A stretch of 64,000 nt of DNA from Leptidea sinapis (GCF_905404315.1 NC_066288.1:3968001-4032000), one strand, 5' to 3'; counted from the first letter of the stretch, positions 21,193-31,592 are shown. The notes: a model not told the origin generated them from the letters alone. Numbers and translations are program-made.

Positions 21193-22045
21193 ATATAAAA
21201 TAAAACAGAACGGATAAGCCAATTAAAGGGAATACTAAAAATTAAGTAAGTAAGTGACAAACTTTGTAGTTTTAGACAAAAACGAAAAATACTACATTTA
21301 AATTAAGAAAAGCAAGAAAGAATTAAATAGAAAGAATAGAAGAAATTCTATCAATGTTGAGTAATATGGCAGAAAAAGGCAGTACCTTCGTACCTAGCCC
21401 ACATTTTATGGAAAGAACTAATTCAAGCAGGAAATATTCCATGGTTAGAAAATGAATATTTGTTAAAAAAAATATACTAGGATTAATCATATAAGAAGAA
21501 ACTTTGAAATAGTGTCTTTCGAATGAAAAATGGAAGTTATTTTTTTGTTTTTCTTGTAATGAAATAAAAATACTGAATCCGTAGTTTAACCTGAAGAAAA
21601 TTGAATCCAAATATAAAGGGAACTTTATATTTGGATTGAAAATGTTATTATTATTATTAAGGAATAGATAATCCCAATATAAGGGAGGGGTTTTTAAGGA
21701 AATTTTTTACTAGTATCCATACATCTATCCATTGTAATGGATTATAAATCTAATACTCTAATCTTTTATGTCTCATTAGGGCCAAAAATTCAAAAATTTA
21801 CACTAAATGTTCTATACAGGAAAATGAACAACTTTCACTGTAAGAGCTGTCAAAGAATTTGATGCCACTCATTGACATATATAATATGTGGGTTTCTACT
21901 CTGTGAAAATTTGAAGCCATTTCGCGACTACTCCAGTATCTATTGTGTCAAGTATCGGAATGATACCATTGTTTATTCAAATTATTAAATTAATATTTGT
22001 TACTATAAATAAAGTATTTAATGCAGGTACACACAGGTTTTGTAA
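21193..22045. other. No gene recognised; contains a perfect 15-bp palindrome
   Basis: The arms 21604-21618 (AATCCAAATATAAAG) and 21623-21637 are exact reverse complements with loop GGAA. A minus frame at 21323-21610 has no recognisable content. Confidence 0.45.
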
Positions 22046-22545
22046 TATGGAGCTAATACTAAGTGAGAAAATTAGTAATATCACAATAAGAAAGAAAACC
22101 AAAGCAAAAGATGGAAATGGGCTGGACATATACAAAAAACAAAAGACGAAAGGTGGTCCAAAGAAGTAAACAAAACTGGTACCTTATAAATACAAAACGA
22201 AATCGAGACAGGCCTAATAAGAGATGGAGCAGTGATATAGTAGAAACAGCAGGAAAAATGCGGACAAGAATTGCAACAGACAGGAACTAGTAGAAATTAA
22301 TAGAGGAGGCTTTTACCGCTAAAGGCGGTCCTTATATCGAAAAAATTTAGGGGAAGAGACCAAGAGGCCGGAGCCCACGACGCTGGTCTGACCAAATATC
22401 CGAGCAGACTAACCAACCCATCAGCATCGCACTCCACCATGCGACAGACCGAAACAGATGGAGGAAAGCTGTAGACGAACTTAAGCGGAGTCACGATGCT
22501 CTGCAATGAGGGAACGACTGTGAAGAAGAAGAAGAATATCGAAAA
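22046..22545 (+). mobile_element. RTE-type LINE ORF2 C-terminal remnant
   Basis: The plus strand carries GWKWAGHIQKTKDERWSKEV (about 22112-22170), a degenerate RPNKRWSSDI block (about 22200), then a second tail RSPRRWSDQISEQTN, ALHHATDRNRWRKAVDELKR, SHDALQ, stop and an acidic GAAGAAGAAG end at 22525. These are typical C-terminal blocks of RTE-like endonuclease/reverse-transcriptase proteins. Two similar tails in a row suggest two overlapping 5'-truncated copies. Confidence 0.65.
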
Positions 22546-23342
22546 TAATAAATAATAATACTAACAAAATACTTTTATTGAAAATAGTGAAATATTAACT
22601 TATACTAATAAATATAATTTATAAGTAAATACCTAAATGTACAAATGTAAGGAAGTAAAGATCTAAATAAATAAATAAACAGTCTTGTATCGACAGTGCG
22701 TTCGTATCGAAAAGGCCGTGCGGAGACTTATTTTGGGCGTTGTATTCAAATTATATTATTCAATATAATGGGCAAACCCCACAAGTACACAGTTTAGTCG
22801 ACTCATCAGATTCGATATCCGTATTATATAGTGCACCTTATTCACAGTCGGCGTAACGAACAGTGCTAAGTGTGGAGGATGTCTTGATGAAGAAAATACG
22901 ATCACCCATAATCCTGGGATATACAGGAGTGGCCAATGAGTAAAACTCCTCTAAAATATGACGCTCGGAGAAGTCAGAAAGTCACTGAGGATCTAGAAAG
23001 AGATGGTCTAGTTGGAGTAACTGGAAAAACTTTTCACGCAACCCAATGTTTATGAACCCAATTAACGCGGTTAATTGCGGAAAAAGCCGCCATACCGTAT
23101 AAAAATTTAACTTCTTGACTTTAAAAACAGCATTTAGAATTAACTTAGTTCAACAAGTAGCGAAAACGTAGGCTACAAATTTTAAAACTTAATGCTTTTA
23201 AGGAGAGTTTGGCGCAAATAATAATTATGTAATAATTGAGGTTTTATTCATGAAGTTGTAAAGATCTTAAAGGCTTAAAGGAAACTACAAATTTCTTAAT
23301 TTTTAAGCGTTTTGGCGTTAAATGATTTACATTTTAGTGCTC

Positions 23343-23405
23343 ACAGGCTCGTGCCAGATTTTGTATCGGCGGAAATAACACTAAAGAAAGCTCAAATCAT
23401 TTGGA
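23343..23405 (+). repeat. Penelope-type terminal fragment, deleted
   Basis: CGTGCCAGATTTTG joins directly to ATCGGCGGAAATAACACTAA, AGAAAGCTCAAATCATTTGG. The middle part with the ribozyme-like core, present at 33.9 and 45.4 kb, is missing. Confidence 0.6.
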
Positions 23406-23444
23406 TGTATAAAGATAAACAACTACTTATTTAAAAATTGCCTT

Positions 23445-23860
23445 CTTCCATTTGACCGCATACAACGAAGAGCAACTCGAATCATTGACGATCAAGTCAA
23501 GTCACTCTGCATCTTCTACCGCATATATCACGGGGAACTCTAAGAGGACCTGTTCGGATTGCTACTACCAGCCGAATCCCAGCACTGAATATTACGTTAA
23601 AATACGAAAAACCTATATTATAGTATCACGTTGACGAGTGGCATGCCACAACCACGCGTTTTACGAGGAACTTATATTTACGAGAAACTATTTTGTGAAC
23701 TCGTATACCGGCTATGTTTTCCCGAACCGATACGATCCAGGCACTTACAATCATGAAGCATACCCACCTTAAAGGCCGGCAATGCATCCTTGACCCCTGG
23801 ATGTCATGGGTGGTGAGTCTCGACACCGGTTGCCCCTTCTCATACAAAAAAAAACACGTG
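23445..23860 (+). mobile_element. Jockey-B-related LINE ORF2 tail, diverged
   Basis: The plus strand encodes a decayed tail: CIFYRIYHGEL, LFGL, LLPAES, YEELIFTRNYFVNS, VFPNRYDPGTYNHEA and finally the R-A-R/K repeats, with frames shifted and stops. It is more distant from the other Jockey-B copies, so it may be a sister family. Confidence 0.55.
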
Positions 23861-23934
23861 GTAGAAGTTAAACCTTCAAAAAATGTTGGTTTTAAGTAAA
23901 GTTATGACGAATGTAAAATTTCGGGAAGATAATT

Positions 23935-24119
23935 TTGAGATGTGGTGCTGGAGGAAGATGCTTCAACCAATCCATCTTTAACACTCTTGGTGTAAAAACG
24001 AAATCCTAGAGTTCTTTGGACATATCGCCAGAAAAGATGTCCACAACCTCGAACAACTGATGGTTACTGGGAAGGTAGACGGACGATGCCCCAGAGGTCG
24101 CAGCCCTATAAATTGGTCT
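23935..24119 (+). mobile_element. RTE-type LINE tail, left part of an interrupted copy
   Basis: The plus frame reads FFGHIARKDVHNLEQLMVTG, KVDGRCPRGRSPINWS, typical of the C-terminal region of RTE-like ORF2. It is cut after the codons for N-W-S by the insertion at 24120-24454 and resumes as DQIRTSLNTGLHDALHVAKD. Confidence 0.7.
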
Positions 24120-24454
24120 TTTTTTTATGGAATAGGAGGACAAACGAGCGTACGGGTCACCTGGTGTTAAGTGATCACCGCCGCCCACACTCTCTTGCAA
24201 CACCAGAGGGATCACCAGAGCGTTGCCAGTCTTTAAGGAAGGTGTACGCGCTTTTCTTGAAGGTACCCATGTCGTATCGTCCCGGAAACACCGCAAAAGG
24301 AAGCTCATTCCACATATTCGAAGTACGAGAAAGAAAGCTCCTTGAAAACCGCACTGTCGAGGACCACCACACATCCAGATGGTGGGGGTGATATCCTAAC
24401 TTGTGGCGTGTAGTGCGAAGGAGAAATTGAAAAAAAAGGTGAAGTGAAAAAAAA
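24120..24454 (-). mobile_element. Jockey-B LINE, 5'-truncated, inserted in an RTE LINE
   Basis: A 335-bp insert is flanked by GGTCT (24115-24119 and 24455-24459). Its antisense A-tail (T-run) is at left. The minus strand encodes HPHHLDVWWSSTVRFSRSF, MWNELPFAVFPGRYDMGTFK, KSAYTFLKDWQRSGD, followed by the family 3' UTR. Removing it restores a continuous RTE frame. Confidence 0.88.
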
Positions 24455-24610
24455 GGTCTGACCAAATCCGCACATCTCTGAACACCGGACTACATGACGC
24501 TCTGCACGTTGCCAAAGACAAGACAGATGGCGAACTATTGTCAAAAAGTTGAATCCTCAGAGAAATCACGACCCTCGGCAATGAGGAATACGACGCGAGG
24601 AGGAGAATAA
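24455..24610 (+). mobile_element. RTE-type LINE tail, right part of the interrupted copy
   Basis: It continues the frame broken at 24119: SDQIRTSLNTGLHDALHVAK, DKTDGELLSK, then the end CNEEYDARRR-like block and a GAGGAGGAGAAT 3' end at about 24609. Confidence 0.7.
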
Positions 24611-25109
24611 TTATAGGTTTTAGTAATGGTCAGTGATACAATGTTTGATAATTATTTTACATTTTATTCGTATTTATTACATAGATTTATTTCTTACTCA
24701 GAGCTTACATTTTCGATAAATAATACAAAGAGGCTTATGGTAACTAAAGTATGAAATAAATACTTTGGTCTTAATATGTTCAATATATCTTTGAAATCTT
24801 GCAGCAATTACTATTTTTGATCTTGTTGTTGATACAATACGACTGCTGCACATTTTCAAATTCAATCGAGCGTCCAAAAACTCAATCAACGGACGTTGTA
24901 TCCCATGCAAAATTTATTTATTTATTTATTTATTTATTTATTAAAGTAATCAACAGCGTACACAACAATTATTTTTACAAAATTAACCTAGGTTTTACAT
25001 AAAGCCACTAAGGATTACATAAATTTTAAATTATAAAAAGAAATCATATATTAACAGAAAAGACTTAAAAATGTACTATATATACTAACAAATAAAATAA
25101 AAGATTACA

Positions 25110-25218
25110 ATAGCGCGCGCGTGTCTGTGTGTGTGTGTGTGCGTGTGTGGTGTGTGTGTGTGCGTGTGTGTATGCGTGTGTGGTGTGTGTGTGTGCGTGT
25201 GTGTTTGTGTGTGTTGCG
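25110..25218. repeat. TG/GTGTGC microsatellite
   Basis: About 110 bp of imperfect (TG)n with regular GCG interruptions, lying in the 3' UTR of the LINE. Confidence 0.95.
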
Positions 25219-25231
25219 TTACCTATTATTA

Positions 25232-26703
25232 TTATTTTTTACGATGATGTTTTATTATTTCTGTTTTTAACTTAATTTTTGATAAGTGAAATACGTCAAA
25301 CTCAGCGTACTGTTTATTATAAATTCGTGACAGACGCGGAATTATGGAATTTTGGGCATAATTTGTATTAGGTTTGGGAACATGTAAAAGGCGCGTGTGA
25401 CGCGATCTTAAAGATTGAGCGTTTAATGAAAAGGCTGACAGTAGACTAGGACAGTCGATGGAGCCACTCAAAATTGCTTGCAGAAGTAACATGTCACTTT
25501 GATTCCTTCTTTGTTCCAGTGTGTCGATACCATAGTGAGAACACGCTTCCTCATAACTGCTGAATTCTTTAAAATCTTTAAAAGTTAAGTATTTAATAAA
25601 CTGTTTCTGTATGGTTTCAAGCCTTTCGATATGTATAATATATTGGGGTGTCCAGACATTACATGCGTATTCAAGAATGATCCGGACGTACGCAAAGTAA
25701 AGTGCCTTTATACATTCCAGATTACTGAAGGAACGGGTCACTCGTTTTATGAAACCTAGTTGTTTGAAAGCTCTATTTGCTACATTATCAACGTGCTCAT
25801 TCATTGAAAACTTAGCATCGATTTGGATGCCCAGGTCTCTAACCGCAGTCACTCTGGGTATACATGTGCCATTAATTTTGAAGTTAAATTCAATTATATT
25901 TTTTTTACGAGTCAGAGTAATATGATGGCACTTTTTAACATTAACTATAATTCTGTTCCTTGCGTAGTATTCTGTCAATGCATTTAGGTCATGTTGTAGT
26001 TTATGACAATCGTCAAGTGAACGTATTTTGACAAATATTTTTGTGTCGTCAGCGAACATTAAATACTGTGCAAGGTGAAAGCAACTTCCAATATCAAATA
26101 GGTAAGCGTTATATAAAAGCGGACCTAGGATGGACCCCTGTGGACCTAGGATGGACCTGAGGGTATTATTACAAAGTTACTTCTAGCACTACCCGTCACA
26201 ACTGCTTGCATACGGTTCTTAATGTATGAAGTAAACCACCGAAGTAAGCTCCCATTTACGCCTAGCACGCTTAGTTTTTGCAGTAGAATTACGTGATCTA
26301 CTCGGTCAAATGCTTTTTCGAAATCCGTGTAGATCACATCCACTTGATATTTCTCGTCCATGCTCTGTACTACGTAATCCGTAAAAACAGCTAAATTTGT
26401 AACGGTAGAACGGTTCTTCAAAAATCCGTGCTGCTCGTAGGGAATAGATCTAGTTATAATGGGGCATATGTATCTATAGACAACTGTTTCGAATAACTTA
26501 CTCATTGCGTTCAGAATCGATATGGGCCGGTAATTCTCTATTTGGACTCTTGATCCGCTTTTATGTAACGGTACTATAAGTGCTTCTTTCCACACATCAG
26601 GGAAACTACTGAAGACGTTAATGGAGAGATTAAATATTATGGATAGCGGTAAGGCTAAATTGTTAGCACACTTATTTAAAAAAAATCGGTGGGATTCCAT
26701 CAC
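25232..26703 (-). pseudogene. Non-LTR reverse transcriptase, two frames
   Basis: The upstream frame (26703-26146) reads EALIVPLHKSG, ENYRPISILNAMSKLFE (RT motif 1-2 region), QHGFLKNRSTVTNL, VIYTDFEKAFDRVDH (first catalytic Asp, motif A) and a premature end after VIIPSGPS. The downstream frame (from about 26150) holds GSILGPLLYNAYLF (motif B), MFADDTKIF (catalytic FADD, motif C), NVKKCHHITLTRK, VRDLGIQIDAKFSMNEHV and the long CR1/Jockey-style C-terminal region with RIILEYACNVWTP to the stop at 25232. Both catalytic Asp sites are intact. The break is an 11-nt templated repeat near 26150. The endonuclease domain is lost. Confidence 0.88.
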
Positions 26704-26790
26704 TACCAGCTCCCTTATTAGTTTTTAAAGCTTTATGCAATTTACGAACCTCATATACACGTAATTTTGCAAATGGTTGTAGTAATTTTG

Positions 26791-26949
26791 CAAATTAACA
26801 TTAAACCTCTAAACTGCATATGAAGTCCTGGTACATGTTGCTAGGATGACACACGATTACAACCACTATGAACGACATTGTTATGTTCCGCTACCATACT
26901 TATGTTCTCCTGGTGACTATGTAGTAATACGTCGTGCGCATGACGACAG
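26791..26949. other. No gene recognised
   Basis: Short spacer between the LINE 5' break and the Gypsy element. Confidence 0.4.
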
Positions 26950-26954
26950 AATAT

Positions 26955-27483
26955 ATTGACACGGGAGTGGGTCAGGGATTGGAAATAATACTCCGCTTAT
27001 AGGAACGAGTCTTTATTTGCGTTCACTTTTTCTGAACTTGCACTTGCCGGTCTGCCGCTGTTCCTTTTGTGGGCGGCAGTACCTTCAACGCGTCACACTC
27101 CACCGAACACTAGGTCTCTTCTATCTTCTTCTTCTTGGAACACTTCCACTTTTCACTACTTCTTCTTTTCTTCTTCTTCTTCTTCTTTACACTTTCGAGT
27201 CAGAACTAGAACTGCCGTAGGCCACGCTTAGTACGGTTTATATACCCCCGGATCTGTTCCATTTTCAAAATGATTCCTCCATTCCATCTTTAAATTTAAA
27301 TTGTACTAAAAAAATCTTTTAACTATTTTTATCCTGCTTACACATTTTCCATCCCTTTTTTTCTGTTCGATTTGATCCTGAACTTACTAGAAATTGCCAT
27401 TAACTTTACAAACCAAAAAAAAATCCATACACTGGTAGGTGTATCGAACCCGGGTCTACAGCGTCTAAAGTAAACACTTTTCC
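26955..27483 (-). repeat. 3' LTR of the Gypsy element, incomplete at its start
   Basis: Nearly identical to 29208-29739. Both carry a TTCTTCTTC-rich stretch and TTATATACCCCCGGATCTGT (a TATA-like promoter on the opposite reading). Its first dozen bases, present in the other LTR, are replaced by integrase coding sequence at GTGGAAAAGTG. Confidence 0.85.
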
Positions 27484-28455
27484 ACTACTTTTGTCAGATG
27501 TCGCTCCAATGTTTGGTTAAACCTCTCCACCATCCCGTCCGATTGTGGATGATATGGCGTAGTTCTGGTCTTATGGATTCCCAAGATCTTGCAAACTTCT
27601 TGAAATACTTGTGACTCGAAGTTCCGCCCTTGGTCAGTGTGCGTCTCCAAAGGCACACCGAATCTGCAGAAAACTTCATTCACCAGCTTCGTCGCAACGG
27701 TAACTGCTTCTTGATTCGGTAGAGCAAATACTTCCGGCCACTTCGTGAAATAATCCATCAACACCATTATGTAACGGTTTCCAGCTTTGATGACTGGAAA
27801 CGGTCCGGCTATTGTCAGAGCTACTCTCTCCCACGGAGCCCCAACATTATACAATTTCATAGCTCCTCTGCTCCGGGTCTGAAGTCCTTTGACAGCTGCA
27901 CAACTCTTGCATTTACGGCACCAGTATTCCACATCATCACGGCAATGCAACCAGTAAAATCGTTCTTTAATTTTTATGAGAGTTCTTCTTATTCCCAAAT
28001 GTCCACCTGAAGAACCATCGTGATAAGCTCTCAGGATCTCGTTCACCTTCTCCCTGGGAACGACCAATTGCAGATGGCAATCCTTTCCTTGCGGGGTTTC
28101 CCATTTCCGGCAGAGCAGCCCGTCATGCATCACCAAACTGTTCCATTGTGCCCAGAGACTCTTAGTAGCCGTACTGTGTCTAGCCACTTCAGACCATTTT
28201 GGTTTAAGTGATTCACTTGCAAGCCAATGTAAAAGTGGTTGAAGATCCTTATCATTTACCTGAGCTCTCCTCATTGCATCGTTGCTCCAGTTCTCGTCGA
28301 TCGAATCTGTTCTGATCAGTCGGATTATAAAATTCTCTTTCTCCTCCTGACGAATGCAATGTTTGCATTCCATCGGACACGGTCTTCTATTCCACGGACC
28401 ACTGCTGCAGAGTTTCGTTGGTCCTTTGACTGCGGTGCTTAAGCTGCGCCCGATA
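27465..28455 (-). pseudogene. Gypsy integrase fragment (zinc finger plus core)
   Basis: The minus frame begins in gag sequence and passes at about 28390 into RRPCPMECKHC, the segment just after RNase H in Gypsy pol. Then comes a linker with DKDLQPLLHWLAS and the HHCC zinc finger (HDGSSGGHLG, then CRKCKSC). The catalytic core follows: first acidic residue region LTIAGPFPV and MVLMDYFTKWPEVF, second Asp in ETHTDQGRNFES, Glu in HPQSDGMVERFNQTLE. The frame ends after KVVEKCLL inside the LTR, so the C-terminal GPY/chromodomain part is missing. Family integrases need about 150 more residues. Confidence 0.85.
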
Positions 28456-29215
28456 CACATGCTCAAGGTGTTTATCGCCATAACGTGCCTCCAACGCGTC
28501 AAGAAGGTCCGTGTAGGTTACTTCCTCCTTCCCAGTGCCGAGTGCTTCCAATATGGAAAGTGCTTCGTCACGGAGTGCTAGTGTGAGGGCAGAGTTTGCT
28601 TCTTGGTCACTCCAACCACTTGCCCTTCTGACCGTCTCTAATTGTAGCTTGAAGGCGGCCCAGGAAGACTTGCCGTCGTAAGGGGGTACTTTCAAACTTC
28701 TGGTTGATGTGATTCCGCAGGCTGAAGGACCCCGAAGGACACACGACCTTCCTATTGAGCTGATGAATGGTTGCTTCCATCTCCCCCATCTTCCTTTCCA
28801 CAGTGTCAATCCGGACGTTCTCCTTTTCTACAGTGTCAATACGGGCGATCTCCTTTTCCACAGCGTCAATCCGGGCGGAGTTTTTCTGCACCACGGATAA
28901 AATTTCCTTGGAGAGGCCTTCATGCAGACCTCGCAGCTGCTCCTCCTGTCGGCGTGCTTGCTCCTCCTGTCGGCGCGCTTGCTCCTCCTGTCGGCGCGCT
29001 TGCTCTTGCATCATGGCGGTCATCTGCTGCATGAGTGCGCTGATGTCTACGGCAGGTGTCTGCAGTGCTGACACGGTCGCACTGAGTCCAGAGCTGGATG
29101 CTTCTTGTGACTCATCCTCTGCCGCTGCAGCTGCTCCCGCTCGCGTGGTCACTCCCTTCTCGTTCCTGGGCACTAATGGCATCTTTCCAATCCCACTTCT
29201 GACACCAATTGACAC
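28387..29215 (-). pseudogene. Gypsy Gag, frameshifted
   Basis: Starts near 29215 with MSIGVRSGIGKMPLVPR; an Ala-rich segment and a coiled-coil arm follow, in which the heptad-like block RRQEEQA is repeated three times (28950-29015). Repeats DAVEKE/DTVEKEN come next, then after a frameshift (about 28690) the Gag core PPYDGKSSWAAFKLQLE, ALTLALRDEALSILEAL and LEALEARYG-like sequence, ending QLKHRSQRTNETLQQW. The zinc knuckle is missing, lost with protease and RT in the internal deletion. The antisense frames here are shadows. Confidence 0.8.
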
Positions 29216-29750
29216 GGGAGTGGGTCAGGGATTGGAAATAATACTCCGCTTATAAGAACGAGTCTTTATTTGCGTTCACTTTTTCTGAACTTGCACTTGC
29301 CGGTCTGCCGCTGTTCCTTTTGTGGGCGGCAGTACCTTCAACGCGTCACACTGCACCGAACACTAGGTCTCTTCTATCTTCTTCTTCTTGGAACACTTCC
29401 ACTTTTCACTACTTCTTCTTTTCTTCTTCTTCTTCTTCTTCTTTACACTTTCGAGTCAGAACTAGAACTGCCGTAGGCCACGCTTAGTACGGCTTATATA
29501 CCCCCGGATCTGTTCCATTTTCAAAATGATTCCTCCATTCAAACTTTAAATTTAAATTGTACTAAAAAATTCTTTTAACTATTTTTATCCTGCTTACACA
29601 TTTTCCATCCCTTTTTTTCTGTTCGATTTGATCCTGAACTTACTAGAAATTTCCATTAACTTTACAAAACCCAAAAAATTCCATACACTGGTAGGTGTAT
29701 CGAACCCGGGTCTACAGCGTCTAAAGTAAACACTTTTCCGCTTAGCTACG
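29208..29750 (-). repeat. 5' LTR of the Gypsy element with tRNA-like edge
   Basis: This is the complete LTR, about 543 bp. Its outer (5') edge on the minus strand carries A-box-like TAGCTAAGCGG (29748-29738) and B-box-like GGTTCGATACACC (29706-29694), spaced as in tRNA genes. Classical TG...CA ends would instead give 29210-29732. Confidence 0.75.
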
Positions 29751-29755
29751 AATAT

Positions 29756-30512
29756 TGCTGACGGAGCTGTTGAAATTAACAATGTCTTGAAGTTTGACAA
29801 CTCTCGTCGTATACTTCGAAGCGTTGCTACGCAACAAAATTATGGTATACTCGCGTCATACATAAGACAATCTCTTCTTGATATATGATCGCCTGATACC
29901 AAAACACTGTATTATGCTTCCTATCTTATTTTCTCCCATAAAATCTTATGACTTTATGTGTCTGTCTCTTTTTACTGTCTCGCTTTTTGTTCCATCGACT
30001 ATCAAATCACAACGATGCAAAAAAGTTTTCACTTCAAAATTGAGACGTAATGTAATTAATATTTTGTATTGTTTCGAATGTTGAAGTGTTTTCGTAGTAA
30101 GTTGCACCATATTATTTACGCATTCTTTCACCACCGTCTGATGAATACTAAATCACTACTTACTCGTTGGTTGTCTGCTTACCGCGGCTATGTTACTTCT
30201 AGTACCTTCCTTCCTTTAGATTTCTATGACAATTACGTAAGACTTGATCTCATTATATTCACGGCGAGCAATTACAGACATCTGTATCTGTAGATATATT
30301 GATGCCTGTAATTAAACACCCTTTGTGATTTAATGGTAATGATCAATCTATCTCTATCCAGAATACTCGACCAAGTTATATTTTACTGTCTTATTAAATT
30401 ATCTACACAGTTTGTTTCTAAATATTATATAAACGGCCTAAATGCTTGTGTTTATTAGACAATTACATTGGGAGTTTTTGGTACCACAAATTGTATTGTA
30501 TTGGGATTTTGA
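29756..30512. other. No gene recognised
   Basis: Mixed AT-rich sequence. Frames at 29878-30084 and 30069-30293 are short and unrecognised. Confidence 0.4.
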
Positions 30513-30785
30513 GTACCACAATGGCGCCTATTTCTTCCGTGAAGCAGTAATGTAAAAATACATTACTGTGTTTCGGTCTGAAGGATGCCGTAGCTAGTGA
30601 AATTATTAGGCAAATGAGACTTAAGATCTTATATCTCAAGGTGACGAGCGCAATTGTAACGCCGCTCAGAATTTATGGGTTTATCAGGAATCCTGAGCGG
30701 CACTGCATTGTAATAGGCAGAGCGTATCAATGACCATCAGCTGAACGTCCTGCTCGTCTCGTCACTTATTTTCCTAAAAAAAATT
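30513..30785 (+). repeat. Family A retroposon, plus strand
   Basis: Missing the first bases (starts at GAGTACCACAATGGCGCC) and ending in CCTAAAAAAAA at about 30783. This copy shows the natural orientation: an A-tail after CTGCTCGTCTCGTCAC. Confidence 0.8.
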
Positions 30786-31024
30786 ATGCTATAAAACAAT
30801 TTATGATTATTGTTCAAAATTTCATATTTCGGTAGCATTCCCAATCCCAGCATTTCTATTACAAATGTTACACTTATTTGCTGTTAGGCGGTGGTTTTAT
30901 GTTGATGACCTACAATTAACATTTTCTAATGGTGCCTAACTTTATAGGTCTGCAGTTAAGAAAATATAATTGAATATGAAAATAGTGTTACGTTATTTTT
31001 AGTTGTATTTTGCAGTCAAAATGT

Positions 31025-31165
31025 AGTAAATATCGGCTATTTCCGTTCTTTAATAGATTATAGCCGTCATCTGTCAATCTATCAATGACTGCACGTCTCA
31101 TACAATCAAATGAATCGCTTTTTTTTCTTAGAGAGTTTCGCTAGGCTGATATACTCCCGTATAGA
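31025..31165 (-). repeat. Unnamed repeat, inverted copy of 58025-58125
   Basis: CCGTCATCTGTCAATCTATC and GTTTCGCTAGGCTGATAT occur here and, reverse-complemented, at 58030-58125. It lies just downstream of the last receptor exon seen. Confidence 0.6.
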
Positions 31166-31216
31166 TCCCGATTTTAGATTGACGTATTAATAATATTAAT
31201 ATAGATTTTACATTAC

Positions 31217-31324
31217 CTTAAATGCGTTCCGGAACTTGTTCGACATGATGTTGTAGAGAAACGGATTGATCGCAGTGGACAGGAAATAGAGCACTCCTGA
31301 TAAATACGTTAGCACTATGTACAC
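31217..31324 (-). CDS. PRXamide-type neuropeptide GPCR, exon with helix 7
   Basis: A 108-bp exon, acceptor TTGTTCACAG and donor GTAATG, phase 0 at both ends. It encodes residues 295-330: VYIVLTYLSGVLYFLSTAIN, PFLYNIMSNKFRNAFK. The NPFLY at 314-318 is the class A NPxxY motif at the end of helix 7, and the basic tail begins helix 8. A donor follows, so at least one more C-terminal exon must lie to the left. I could not identify it in 1-31200, where it may be hidden among repeats or lie outside the window. Confidence 0.9.
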
Positions 31325-31592
31325 CTGTGAACAAGATGAGCATTAATTATTATAACATAACTTACCAAAAACCTAATTATGTTACTTTTTCTCTTTTTTT
31401 TTCGACTATTAACGTAACACATTTGAATATAAAAATCTTTTTACAAAAACAAAACACTTTTGAACATTATACATTAAAACAAGTTTGCATAATCTTGAAG
31501 TTTTTCGAGTAGTGTATTTTTGGACTCTTTGGATAGGCTAGATAGGACCAACGCAGCGCCTTGGATGACTTTATTAAAAATTGATAACTTAC
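31325..31592 (-). other. Receptor intron between helix 6 and helix 7
   Basis: A 268-bp intron with donor GTAAGTT and acceptor TTGTTCACAG on the minus strand. AT-rich, no repeat recognised. Confidence 0.9.

Larger units (their letters stand above)
24915..26790 (-). mobile_element. Jockey/CR1-type LINE with most of the reverse transcriptase
   Basis: A minus-strand element of about 1.9 kb. Its 3' end is at left, with a (TTTA)n run (24916-24947) as antisense tail and a TG-rich microsatellite inside the 3' UTR. It is 5'-truncated near 26790. The coding region is damaged in the middle. Confidence 0.8.
26950..29755 (-). mobile_element. Ty3/Gypsy LTR retrotransposon, twice internally deleted
   Basis: Two direct long repeats (about 26955-27483 and 29208-29750) enclose gag and integrase relics, all on the minus strand. 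AATAT at 26950-26954 and 29751-29755 is a possible 5-bp target-site duplication. A primer-binding-site-like TGGTGTCAGAAGTGGG directly follows the 5' LTR on the minus strand (29207 downward). Protease, reverse transcriptase and RNase H are absent, and integrase is cut off at the 3' LTR. No env frame is seen. Confidence 0.88.

Noticed and set aside
21323..21610. 95-codon minus frame rich in Phe/Ile/Leu
   Set aside because: Composition follows local AT bias; no motif, no repeat match.
22690..23095. Possible LINE C-terminal zinc motif (SAKCGGCLDEENTITHN)
   Set aside because: The remaining His/Cys residues do not follow and flanks show no LINE pattern; too weak to list as a feature.
24006..24544. 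Several overlapping frames on both strands
   Set aside because: They are shifted or antisense readings of the Jockey-B insertion and the interrupted RTE frame, not separate genes.
25110..25218. Array-like TG repeat considered as a regulatory or CRISPR-like array
   Set aside because: It is a plain microsatellite in a LINE 3' UTR with no spacers.
28767..29255. Long plus-strand frame opposite gag (162 codons, Ser/Cys-rich)
   Set aside because: It is the antisense shadow of the repetitive Glu/Gln/Arg-rich Gag coiled coil on the minus strand.
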